The position numbers and the translations under genes were made by a program. Under the pieces are notes generated by a model. The model ran no database searches. It was not told the origin of the DNA and saw nothing but the letters and a program-made list of their open reading frames with translations. From assembly GCA_003215655.1 (NCBI GenBank), contig QCKB01000001.1:496001-560000 (forward strand): a stretch of 64,000 nt of DNA, read 5' to 3'. Below are positions 56,444 through 64,000 of the stretch, piece by piece (position 1 is the stretch's first letter; each line of letters starts with the position of its first letter). Source of the DNA: Prochlorococcus sp. AG-409-J16. Its GTDB lineage: Bacteria > Cyanobacteriota > Cyanobacteriia > PCC-6307 > Cyanobiaceae.

Positions 56444-57165
56444 ATTTTTAGACTCTGACAACATTTTTCGAATTCCAATCGAGGGTCATCCGCACGAGTA
56501 ATTGGTCGCCCAATAACAATTCTTGAGGCCCCAGCTTTAATAGCTTCAGAAGGAGTCATTACTCTTACTTGATCACCTAATTCTGAAGCTTTTGGCCTAA
56601 TGCCAGGAGTCACTAAATGGAAAGGCTCTGGAAAACGTTGGCGCAAACTTCTTAGTTCCTTCGGAGAACAAACACAACCAGCCAATCCCGCCTTTTTAGA
56701 CAATGAAGCCAACATGTCTACCCTTTCCTGAATTGTCTGACGAATTAATAGTTCTTTTGCAATCAATCCTTCATCCCAACTAGTCAAAACTGTTACAGCT
56801 AACAACTTGGGAGGAGGTAAACCAGCCTCCTCCGCTCCTTCCAAAGCTGCAGCCTGAGCTTGAATCAGCGCCTTAGTTCCAGCACAAGAATGAATAGTAA
56901 TCAATTCTGCGCCTAATTTCGCAGCTCTTTTGCAAGCCCCAGCCATTGAAGCTGGGATGTCATGGAACTTGAGATCTAAGAAAACTCTTAACCCCCTATC
57001 CCTTAACTCACGCACAATACCTGGCCCGCTACTCACAAAAAGTTCGACCCCTACTTTTACCCAAATAACATCTGGCAAACGGCTCAAAATCGCCAAGGCT
57101 TCATAACTATCCATACCATCTAAGGCAAGAATAACTTTATCGGTAGGATTTAGCGAAAGAACCAT
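56440..57165 (-). CDS. pyrF: Orotidine 5'-phosphate decarboxylase
   Basis: PyrF makes UMP from OMP in pyrimidine synthesis. The 241-residue barrel has the catalytic Lys-Asp pattern in [19 protein letters not shown] (the D-x-K-x-x-D-I-P motif) and the phosphate loop [16 protein letters not shown] near the end. It follows tyrS by 17 bases on the same strand, so the run DUF1825-tyrS-pyrF is likely cotranscribed. Confidence 0.97.
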   Translation of the reverse strand: MVLSLNPTDKVILALDGMDSYEALAILSRLPDVIWVKVGVELFVSSGPGIVRELRDRGLRVFLDLKFHDIPASMAGACKRAAKLGAELITIHSCAGTKALIQAQAAALEGAEEAGLPPPKLLAVTVLTSWDEGLIAKELLIRQTIQERVDMLASLSKKAGLAGCVCSPKELRSLRQRFPEPFHLVTPGIRPKASELGDQVRVMTPSEAIKAGASRIVIGRPITRADDPRLEFEKCCQSLKI

Positions 57166-57182
57166 TTATTGAAAAAATCGAT

Positions 57183-58436
57183 TCATCTAGTTAATCGGCG
57201 AAAAGTTTTCTTCCCAAGTTGCAAAACCTTTCCAAAAAGAAAACTACTCTCTTGAAATTCGAAATTTGGATCAAGTATTTTCTCTCCATCTAGGCGAAAT
57301 GCACCCCCAGCAATTTGGCGACGTGCCTCACTACTACTCGCACAAAGGCCAATAGAGCTAATCAAATAAAATGCCTTAACAGGAAACTTAACTAAAGAGA
57401 TTGAGACCTCAGGAATCTCAGCAGTTGAATCACTGATACCTGAAACCAATATTGCAGCATCTCGCTGAGCAGCTTTAGCAGCATCAAATCCATGACGAGT
57501 AGCTGTCACAGCCAAGGCCATAGCCTTCTGCCTTTCGCGAGGATTTAAGGGTAATACGTCAACATCTTCCTCACTAAGGAGCGTGACATAACTATCAACA
57601 AGTGCATCTGGCACTTTCTCAAGCTTGGAATACATAGAAATAGGATCTTCATCCAAGCCAATTGTGTTTCCAAGACTCTTACTCATCTTTTGAACCCCAT
57701 CAAGGCCTAACAAAATCGGCAATAGGAGTCCAAATTGAGGGCGCTGATGGAAATGACGCTGAAGATCCCTACCTATAGCAATGTTGAACTTTTGATCTGT
57801 TCCGCCAAGCTCCACATCTGCCTTAACAGCCACAGAGTCATAACCTTGAAGTAGCGGGTAAAGAAACTCATGCAAAGAAATAGCTGTACCTGCGGAATAT
57901 CTGTTTGAGAAATCCTCCTTGGCAAGCATTTGTCCAACTGTTGCCGTACCAAGAAGATCTATAACTTGAGCAAGATCTAGTTCTTCTAACCATTCACTAT
58001 TTCGACGAACTTCTAAACGACCAGGAGTAGTGAAATCCAACAATGACCTTTCTGAGGGTTTACCGAGACCAAGTTGCTGCAGATAAGTCTTTGCATTAAC
58101 TTCTACCTCCTCAGACGTGAGTTGAACCCTGGTTGTGTTTTTGCCAGTTGGATCTCCAATTCGTGCAGTGAAATCACCAATTATCAAAACCGCAGTATGC
58201 CCTGCATCCTGAAATGCCCTTAACTTGCGAAAAAGAATGCTATGCCCCAAATGAATAGAACTACTGGTTGGATCAATCCCAAGCTTTATTCGCATTGGTT
58301 TGTCCTTCTTTAAAGCCTCTTCCAATCGTGAGGAAAGGTTCTGATCAGGATCTCCAATCTGGCCTGAAGGGAAAAGATCCACCATCCCTCTCGAAGCCCA
58401 GCTCGGCAATGCGATTTTCTGCATCTGCATCTGCAT
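57183..58436 (-). CDS. tyrS: Tyrosyl-tRNA synthetase
   Basis: TyrS charges tRNA-Tyr. The 417-residue class I synthetase has the HIGH motif as HLGH in [15 protein letters not shown], the KMSKS loop [11 protein letters not shown], and a C-terminal S4-like RNA-binding domain (about 350-417). Three in-frame ATGs open the reading frame ([11 protein letters not shown]), so the exact start is uncertain by up to four residues. It lies 49 bases after the DUF1825 gene. Confidence 0.96.
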   Translation of the reverse strand: MQMQMQKIALPSWASRGMVDLFPSGQIGDPDQNLSSRLEEALKKDKPMRIKLGIDPTSSSIHLGHSILFRKLRAFQDAGHTAVLIIGDFTARIGDPTGKNTTRVQLTSEEVEVNAKTYLQQLGLGKPSERSLLDFTTPGRLEVRRNSEWLEELDLAQVIDLLGTATVGQMLAKEDFSNRYSAGTAISLHEFLYPLLQGYDSVAVKADVELGGTDQKFNIAIGRDLQRHFHQRPQFGLLLPILLGLDGVQKMSKSLGNTIGLDEDPISMYSKLEKVPDALVDSYVTLLSEEDVDVLPLNPRERQKAMALAVTATRHGFDAAKAAQRDAAILVSGISDSTAEIPEVSISLVKFPVKAFYLISSIGLCASSSEARRQIAGGAFRLDGEKILDPNFEFQESSFLFGKVLQLGKKTFRRLTR

Positions 58437-58485
58437 TAGCAGAGGATACTCAACTGATTAAATCGTAAGAAAACTCTTCGAAGGT

Positions 58486-58812
58486 TCATTCTTGACACTG
58501 ATCCAATTCACTCTTCATCCTCTTAAGAGTCATATTCATTTGTTCAAACATTTGTTCAGGAGTCATTCCAAATTGACCTAGCTGAGTCCGCAACTGTTCT
58601 ACTGTCATCTTTGCTTGAAAATCCTCCGACAGCTCAAAACGCTTCATAAATACCTGATAACGCTCCATTAAAGCTTCCATTGTGGAGATAAACATCTTCT
58701 TACCTTCACGATCGAACTTCCCATAATCTGAACCAAGCTTCATCAACTCCTGATAGTCATAAAAAAGCCTTTTGGCCTCCTCTTGAACAATGTCGGATTC
58801 AAAGAAGGCCAC
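58486..58812 (-). CDS. DUF1825 protein
   Basis: A 108-residue, mostly helical cyanobacterial DUF1825 protein (MAFFESDIVQEEAKRLFYDY at the start, then QELMKLGSDYGKFDREGKK, and a Met-rich end QFGMTPEQMFEQMNMTLKRM). No membrane segment. Function unknown. It is the first gene of the tyrS-pyrF run. The 250-base gap upstream (58813-59062) is AT-rich and holds no recognised gene. Confidence 0.88.
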   Translation of the reverse strand: MAFFESDIVQEEAKRLFYDYQELMKLGSDYGKFDREGKKMFISTMEALMERYQVFMKRFELSEDFQAKMTVEQLRTQLGQFGMTPEQMFEQMNMTLKRMKSELDQCQE

Positions 58813-59062
58813 TGACTCCTCTAGGCGGTTTAAGAAGATTCTGCAAAAAACATATTAAAGGCAACAGTGCGGATCCACGTAATAGAAATATTTATACCAA
58901 TCTGCTCTTCCGTAAATCAACCCATTAAAAGAAAAAAGGCAAACCTGATTCAAAGAAGCCCTTCTGAACTAACAAAAAAACCTTCTAGCAAAAAGTTCTA
59001 ACTAATAGGCGTGACGCAAGTTAGATAAATAGGTAAGGTCTTCATTAGATATTTGTCTTGGA

Positions 59063-59686
59063 ATGGCCAGAGGCCACTGGTTGGACCCTTTGGCACGACA
59101 GATACTGCGAGCCACAGGGAATCTACCTTCTAAAACAAGCCACCCTTCCAATCAAGCCAACCATCTTGATCCGATAGAGATTGAGTTAAAAGCTCTTAAA
59201 GAAGAACAAAACATACTCAAACAGGAGTCGGCCTATTTCATTGACGTCAATAGAGCAAAGCCTTCTGATTGGCTTACGCTACCTGGATGCACAGAGGAGA
59301 TGGCCCAACTACTCATTCGCTTACAGAGAGCAGGTGTTCAACTCAGTGGAGAAGAAGATCTCTTTCAATTACTAGAACTCCCACAGAACATCGCAAATCA
59401 ATGGAAGCCTTTTTTACTTTTCCACTGGTATGGAAGTGCACCTCCTTTACCCAACATCCAATCAATTGATTTAAATTCTGCTCCTATTTCAAAAGTCAAA
59501 GACTTCCTTAATTGGCCCGAAGATCGTATTCAAAGATTATCCAGAGAGCGACAAAAAAATCAATTTACAAATCTGGCGGATTTTCAAGAACGCCTAATGC
59601 TTCCAGCATCAGAAATTGAAAAATTAATAGGAGCGGTCCGCTTCGGCAACAAACGTCCAGGACCAATGCTCCCACCAAAGTGCTAA
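59063..59686 (+). CDS. Helix-hairpin-helix protein
   Basis: A 207-residue protein with two ComEA-like helix-hairpin-helix regions: FIDVNRAKPSDWLTLPGCTE near residues 59-78 and SIDLNSAPISKVKDFLNWPE near 134-153. Such modules bind DNA without sequence preference. The N-terminus (about 1-30) is basic and may be membrane-independent; no signal peptide is seen. It ends 3 bases before the start of a GIY-YIG-like nuclease gene, so the two form a pair that could be a split HhH plus GIY-YIG nuclease. Confidence 0.8.
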   Translation: MARGHWLDPLARQILRATGNLPSKTSHPSNQANHLDPIEIELKALKEEQNILKQESAYFIDVNRAKPSDWLTLPGCTEEMAQLLIRLQRAGVQLSGEEDLFQLLELPQNIANQWKPFLLFHWYGSAPPLPNIQSIDLNSAPISKVKDFLNWPEDRIQRLSRERQKNQFTNLADFQERLMLPASEIEKLIGAVRFGNKRPGPMLPPKC

Positions 59687-59689
59687 TCC

Positions 59690-60289
59690 ATGGGGAACTA
59701 CTCAACTGGTCAAGGTGAACTATTTATCAAAAATACTGCTACCGAAATTCTAAAAGTTCAGGAAAACATAAGACTTAGCAAAGATCTCTTAAAGACTTGG
59801 CAGAAGCGTTTACACAGTCACCAGGCACAATTATTTTCAAACCTTGAAACCGCTCCCAGACAGGGCTCTTTCTTTAATCCAGAGAAGATAGATCCTATCA
59901 ATCATTTCAATCCAATGAAATTAACTCCCTTACCTCTTAGTTTTTGGCGCTGGCCAAGCAGCCCTCACAAAGGTCCTGCTGTTTATTTAGTTATGGACCG
60001 GCCAACCTACCTAGATAAACCGATTTTGCTTTATATAGGTGAAACGATTAATGCAGATAAGCGCTGGAAAGGTGAGCATGACTGTAAGGAATATCTTTCT
60101 GCATATAACGAAGCACTTACAGCCGTCAATTTAAGCAGCCAACTAAGTATTCGCTTCTGGACGGATGTTCCAAAGGCAACAAAAGCCCGAAGGAAACTAG
60201 AGCAACAACTCATCCAACTTTGGTTGCCACCATTTAATAAAGAGACCAGATCGCGTTGGGCAACTCCATTCACTGCAGATATCACCTAA
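59690..60289 (+). CDS. GIY-YIG-like nuclease domain protein
   Basis: A 199-residue protein with a GIY-YIG-type core in its C-terminal half. The two signature strands are GPAVYLVMD (95-103, Tyr99) and LLYIGETINADKRW (113-126, Tyr115, Arg125), followed by a Glu at 171 in KLEQQLIQLWLPPFNKET and Asn183. That is the full catalytic pattern of UvrC, Cho and Slx1-type nucleases. The N-terminal third is basic and unassigned. It follows the HhH gene by 3 bases; together they resemble a split structure-specific nuclease. The target is unknown. Confidence 0.82.
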   Translation: MGNYSTGQGELFIKNTATEILKVQENIRLSKDLLKTWQKRLHSHQAQLFSNLETAPRQGSFFNPEKIDPINHFNPMKLTPLPLSFWRWPSSPHKGPAVYLVMDRPTYLDKPILLYIGETINADKRWKGEHDCKEYLSAYNEALTAVNLSSQLSIRFWTDVPKATKARRKLEQQLIQLWLPPFNKETRSRWATPFTADIT

Positions 60290-60325
60290 AAGCAGAGCTA
60301 GCATCAAAAAAAAGTATCAAGATCT

Positions 60326-61798
60326 ATGGAGATTTCATTTGCAACAGAAAGTCTGGAAGATTGGAATGGCTCCTTGCTTGTCATAGGCCTAGTAGAAGAA
60401 AATCTAGAAAAACAATTAGTTCCTCTTAAAAAGCGCTTTGGAGAACTTCTCCTGAGAAGTATCGAGAAAAAAAAGTTCACTGGCAAATCAAAAGAAATTG
60501 CCAGTTACCAGCTTATAGATGACTCTTTAGAGAAGCTTGTACTAATAGGTTTAGGAAAACCAGAAAATCTGGTTTTAAACGAACTACGAAATGCCTCTTC
60601 CATTGGCGCGAAAGAAAGCCTAGGCACCAATGGAAAGATGGGAATTTATTTCCCATGGACTCTTTTCAATAAAGACTCAGCATCTAAAGCTGTTGCAGAA
60701 GCCGCCCTACTTTCATTCTTCAAAGACGTTCGTTTTTTAAGTTCACCAGAAGTTAAAAGCATCCCTTCAGGAATTGACCTGATTGGGCTTCCTAATTCAA
60801 ATAAAGACTTCCTAAAGTCAATAATCCCCGTATGTAATGGTGTAGGACTCGCAAGAGAACTTGTGGGGGCTCCAGCGAATATGCTCACACCTGCAGAATT
60901 AGCGAATACCGCTGCCTTACTTGCTAGGGAGAAAAATTGCCAACTAAAAATTCTTGAGAAGAAAGACTGCCTAAAAGAAGGAATGGGAGCATATTTGGCT
61001 GTTTGCCAGGGTTCTGATCTTGATCCAAAGTTTATTCATTTGACCTACAAACCTGATGGTCAAATTCTTAGGAAGCTTGTCCTTATAGGAAAAGGGCTGA
61101 CATTCGATTCAGGAGGCTACAACCTAAAAGTTGGTGCCTCACAAATAGAAATGATGAAATTCGATATGGGTGGTAGCGCTGCTGTATTAGGGACTGCTAA
61201 AGCAATTATTGAGCTAAAGCCCAAAGAAGTTGAAGTTCATTTCATTATTGCTGCTTGTGAAAACATGGTCAATGGATCAGCCGTTCACCCTGGAGACATA
61301 ATTGAGGCCTCTAACGGTAAAACGATCGAAATAAATAATACTGATGCCGAAGGTCGACTAACCCTTGCAGATGCTTTGGTTTATGCCTCCAAACTTCAAC
61401 CTGATGCAATCGTTGACCTTGCAACCCTCACCGGAGCATGTGTTGTAGCCCTAGGAGACGAAATAGCTGGACTATGGACAGGCAATGATTCCTTGGCCAA
61501 AGGTCTAATCAGTGCTGCAAATGACGCAGGAGAAGGACTATGGAGAATGCCTCTTTATCAACCTTATAAAGATGGATTGAAATCTTTACTTGCCGACCTA
61601 AAGAATACTGGCCCAAGGCAAGGCGGCTCTATAACAGCGGCTCTTTTCCTAAAGGAATTCGTCGATGAATCAATCCCTTGGGCACATATCGACATTGCTG
61701 GGCCTGTATGGTCTGATAAAGGTCGCGGAATTAATCCTGCTGGAGCGACTGGATATGGAGTTAGGACTTTAATAAATTGGATATGTAATCAGGAATGA
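60326..61798 (+). CDS. pepA: Cytosol (leucyl) aminopeptidase
   Basis: PepA removes N-terminal amino acids from peptides using two metal ions. The 490-residue protein has the active-site signature NTDAEGRL with metal ligands, plus KGLTFDSGGYNLK and MKFDMGGSAAVLG. The last domain carries DLATLTGACVVALG. The start is 36 bases after the GIY-YIG gene. It is followed by a 93-base stretch with no supported gene before the convergent small protein. Confidence 0.96.
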   Translation: MEISFATESLEDWNGSLLVIGLVEENLEKQLVPLKKRFGELLLRSIEKKKFTGKSKEIASYQLIDDSLEKLVLIGLGKPENLVLNELRNASSIGAKESLGTNGKMGIYFPWTLFNKDSASKAVAEAALLSFFKDVRFLSSPEVKSIPSGIDLIGLPNSNKDFLKSIIPVCNGVGLARELVGAPANMLTPAELANTAALLAREKNCQLKILEKKDCLKEGMGAYLAVCQGSDLDPKFIHLTYKPDGQILRKLVLIGKGLTFDSGGYNLKVGASQIEMMKFDMGGSAAVLGTAKAIIELKPKEVEVHFIIAACENMVNGSAVHPGDIIEASNGKTIEINNTDAEGRLTLADALVYASKLQPDAIVDLATLTGACVVALGDEIAGLWTGNDSLAKGLISAANDAGEGLWRMPLYQPYKDGLKSLLADLKNTGPRQGGSITAALFLKEFVDESIPWAHIDIAGPVWSDKGRGINPAGATGYGVRTLINWICNQE

Positions 61799-61891
61799 AA
61801 AAGAAAAATATCTTCAATAAGAAAAAGTATCTATCAAAAATATTTATACTTTCTCAATCAATTAAATCAACTTCTACGCCTAATGAATTCA

Positions 61892-62104
61892 TTAGGAAGC
61901 AGCTGCTGCAACGATCTTGTCCATCTCGCTCCTGCGATCTGCGAATGACCTCGAGATCGGGCTCTCTAATGCATGAATCTGCCAACGCGCTCTATCAGTA
62001 CAAGTCGACAAAACTCTCTCTAAATCATCAGAAGCCAACTTTGGCGAGGGGTAAGGCCCAACAAACCGCGTAACAAGCCCATCTTTGACCGTCAGCAGAT
62101 ACAT
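61892..62104 (-). CDS. Small protein of unknown function with strong ribosome binding site
   Basis: A 70-residue soluble protein, MYLLTVKDGLVTRFVGPYPS at the start and RARWQIHALESPISRSFADR later. It has two cysteine-free halves and no membrane segment. The opposite strand carries an overlapping frame of poor composition that I reject. The start codon is preceded on the minus strand by AGGAGAG (62111-62117) at six bases, the best such site in the region, which supports translation. It may be cotranscribed after msrA. Function unknown. Confidence 0.75.
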   Translation of the reverse strand: MYLLTVKDGLVTRFVGPYPSPKLASDDLERVLSTCTDRARWQIHALESPISRSFADRRSEMDKIVAAAAS

Positions 62105-62110
62105 ACATTG

Positions 62111-62117
62111 CTCTCCT
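62111..62117 (-). promoter_or_regulatory. Ribosome binding site of the 62104 gene
   Basis: AGGAGAG on the minus strand, six bases upstream of the ATG at 62104. Strong sites like this are uncommon in the window and help choose the strand and start of the small gene. The rest of the gap to msrA (62118-62231) has a small palindrome, GTATCAAGTTGATAC (62194-62208), possibly a weak terminator for msrA. Confidence 0.7.
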
Positions 62118-62231
62118 CAAATCACTAGAAGATGGTAGTAAACTTTTACGGGAATTGGGATGGGTGAAAACCCGCATTTTTAGAGAAAAGATAGTATCAA
62201 GTTGATACCAGTTTTATATTTTCCTTATATT

Positions 62232-62885
62232 TTAAATATTTTCACTCCAGTCGCTGTCAGTTCTTGCTTTTTTGCCCCACAATGCGTTTAATCGATCATC
62301 GCGACCGCAGCTATATCTGTAGAAATTATATTTTAGCTGATTTTCTTCAGCAAAATTTTGATGGTAATCCTCAGCAGGCCAGAACTTCTCAAAGCTCTTA
62401 ATCTCAACCTTGAGGTCTTCTAAAGAAAGGTTTAACTCCTTAGCTGCAGCTATGAAACTTTCATTCGCTTGAGCTAACTGAATCTTATCTCTAGTAAAAA
62501 TAACTGGCTGATAGGAGTCTCCTCGATCACAAAATTGACCATCACCATCAATTGCATCCACATTTCTCCAATAAGTACGCAAAAGGTCTTTATAAGAAAT
62601 TTCATTTGCATCGAAAAGCACATTTACAGATTCCTTATGGCCCGTACCACCCGAACTCACTTGCTTATAAGTAGGGTTCTGAAGAGTACCTCCTGAATAA
62701 CCACTCTCAACAGAGACCACTCCGGAAAGCCCTTCAAAGTCATGCTCTAAACACCAGAAGCACCCTCCTGCAAAAACCGCTTCATCAACATTTAAAGCAA
62801 TTGCAGAGGAAGGAAACAGAAGGAAAACTGCACTTAAAAAGACTGAGGCAATTAAGGTTACATATTGGCTGAAATTAAAAGTCAT
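62232..62885 (-). CDS. msrA: Peptide methionine-S-sulfoxide reductase, exported form
   Basis: MsrA repairs oxidised methionine. The 217-residue protein has an N-terminal signal-type segment (about 5-30, [20 protein letters not shown]), then the catalytic Cys42 in [31 protein letters not shown] and a C-terminal YRYSCGRD with a resolving cysteine. The signal suggests a periplasmic or lumenal enzyme. Its start overlaps lpxB by 4 bases. Confidence 0.94.
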   Translation of the reverse strand: MTFNFSQYVTLIASVFLSAVFLLFPSSAIALNVDEAVFAGGCFWCLEHDFEGLSGVVSVESGYSGGTLQNPTYKQVSSGGTGHKESVNVLFDANEISYKDLLRTYWRNVDAIDGDGQFCDRGDSYQPVIFTRDKIQLAQANESFIAAAKELNLSLEDLKVEIKSFEKFWPAEDYHQNFAEENQLKYNFYRYSCGRDDRLNALWGKKARTDSDWSENI

Positions 62886-64000
62886 TTTGCAACCAAGTCA
62901 AAGATTTCTTTAGCAGCTCTATTAGTAACACCTGGCGAACCAAGGCTCTGTCTCAATCGCTGATAGCCTTGCATCATTATGGAACGACTCTCTGATGACT
63001 CTAAAAGTGGTATAGCCTCTTTTGATATCGCTTCAGCTGTTAACTGATCTTGAACAAACTCAGGAACAAGACTTTCTTTAAGTAGAAGGTTCACAGGAGA
63101 TATATGATCCACATTAAATCTCAAAAGATATCTAGCAATAAATGCTGTGACGCGGCTAACCCTATAGCCAACAACTTGAGGGACCCCATTTAGTGCAAGT
63201 TCCATATTTACCGTGCCAGATTTTGTGAGAGCAAGATCTGCTACCGCGAATAACATTGGTTTTAAATCTGAAGCTTGATTAGCTGATAGGACCTTCCCAA
63301 TTACCCCTGCTCGGTCCAAAGCATTTCTCAATGGCTGTTCAAAACTCTTAAGTCCTGCAGGGACAACAACTTGAAGAGAAGGATCCCTCTTCTGAAGAGT
63401 TGCTGCAGCTTTTGCGAGAGTGGGCATCAGATAACGCAACTCCTGCTTACGAGATGCAGGCATCAAAAGTAAAACTTTCTTGGAATCATCAAGCCCTAGT
63501 TTCTTGAATGCCTCCGCACGTTCTGGCAAAGGGCCTAGGAGATCAAGCATCGGATGTCCCACCCAAGTGACCTTCCCTCCACGGGTTTGATAAAAATGCG
63601 CCTCTTCTTCGAATATGGCCAAAATTCGATCAGTAAATCCAATAAGGTCAGTAGTTCCTCCGTCTCCTAAACGCCAGGCCCACTCCTGCGGCGCTATGTA
63701 ATAAATAATCGGCACATTCGGAAGTTGATTACGCAATTTGTTTCCTAAGCGAATATTTGCTCCCATGTAATCAATAAGCACAACTCCATCTGGGGGATGC
63801 TTCTTAAGTAAATTGTCAACTCTCGATTGAACCTTCAAAGTTGGGATAACAAGTGGTAACGCCTCCCACAGGCCTATTGCTCCAAGGGGAGCTGTATCAG
63901 CTATCAATTCTGCGCCCGCCAAGTGCATTCTTGGTCCACCTAGTGCAACCAGTTCAAGTTCAAGTTTTCGTTTTAAGGCTTCATCCCTCAATGCCTTAAT
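62882..64000 (-). CDS. lpxB: Lipid A disaccharide synthase, N-terminus missing
   Basis: LpxB joins UDP-diacylglucosamine and lipid X to make the lipid A disaccharide. The 373 visible residues run from the [20 protein letters not shown] stretch to the stop; the N-terminal glycine-rich loop lies past the window end, so the gene is partial. Family stretches are [32 protein letters not shown] and [20 protein letters not shown]. It overlaps msrA by 4 bases. Presence of LpxB fits a Gram-negative outer membrane with lipid A. Confidence 0.96.
   Translation of the reverse strand: MKALRDEALKRKLELELVALGGPRMHLAGAELIADTAPLGAIGLWEALPLVIPTLKVQSRVDNLLKKHPPDGVVLIDYMGANIRLGNKLRNQLPNVPIIYYIAPQEWAWRLGDGGTTDLIGFTDRILAIFEEEAHFYQTRGGKVTWVGHPMLDLLGPLPERAEAFKKLGLDDSKKVLLLMPASRKQELRYLMPTLAKAAATLQKRDPSLQVVVPAGLKSFEQPLRNALDRAGVIGKVLSANQASDLKPMLFAVADLALTKSGTVNMELALNGVPQVVGYRVSRVTAFIARYLLRFNVDHISPVNLLLKESLVPEFVQDQLTAEAISKEAIPLLESSESRSIMMQGYQRLRQSLGSPGVTNRAAKEIFDLVAK

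Noticed and set aside
61795-62073. 92-codon plus-strand frame after pepA
   Set aside because: Low-complexity Lys-rich start, overlaps the better-supported minus-strand gene with a strong ribosome binding site.

Overview
The window looks like a contiguous piece of a marine picocyanobacterial chromosome, most likely a low-light Prochlorococcus or a close Synechococcus relative. The basis is gene content: cyanobacterial ndhB, the non-operonic groEL2, Vipp1, Ycf46, cyAbrB, GluQ, aa3-type cytochrome oxidase genes, and cyanobacterial families of unknown function (DUF1825, DUF2808, DUF3086, DUF3119, TIGR00303). The sequence is moderately AT-rich, genes are tightly packed with many 1-8 nt overlaps, and I see no insertion sequences, prophage genes or CRISPR arrays. 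The strain assignment is inference. No gene-free stretch exceeds 300 bases.

Region by region. 1-3900: tail of an LD-carboxypeptidase, ispD (isoprenoids), fabG (fatty acids), a small membrane protein and groEL2. 4100-9320 (minus strand): ctaA-ctaB heme A synthesis, an ABC-2 export pair, an acidic unknown protein and nanE. 9580-13180: ctaC-D-E cytochrome c oxidase, then a cyAbrB regulator and a clear terminator. 13200-21710: ribE, a bifunctional-nuclease-family protein, an iron-sulfur aldo/keto reductase, and a five-gene overlapping run from topA through a lipoprotein, a DUF2232 membrane protein and a CobT-like protein to a Tat-type binding lipoprotein. 21800-31500: ndhB, an ABC ATPase, birA, an aminotransferase, vipp1, dciA, two glycosyltransferases and an EamA permease.

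31500-45400: sppA-aroH, a DUF2808 protein, the rpmH-rnpA-PH protein-yidC-ycf46 block (ribosome, RNase P and membrane insertion), serS, rseP, rpsN, pnp, cysQ, rsmI, a small membrane protein and an HTH protein. 45450-47720: tRNA-Arg(UCU) and four small poorly characterised proteins with two good terminators. 47810-52070: gluQ, HU, a ligand-less metallo-beta-lactamase-fold protein, glgX. 52080-56440: tRNA-Gly(UCC), a GPH-type sugar symporter, an MlaE-like lipid permease, DUF3119, DUF3086 and plsY. 56440-64000: pyrF, tyrS and DUF1825 in one run, a helix-hairpin-helix protein paired with a GIY-YIG nuclease-like protein, pepA, a small protein with a strong ribosome binding site, msrA and lpxB (cut by the window end).

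Most genes are housekeeping. The observations I consider most worth a second look are the HhH plus GIY-YIG two-gene module (59063-60289), the topA-linked CobT-like/DUF2232/lipoprotein operon, the degenerate metallo-beta-lactamase-fold protein at 49276-49890, and the Ig-like insertion in YidC. None is proven to be a new system from sequence alone.
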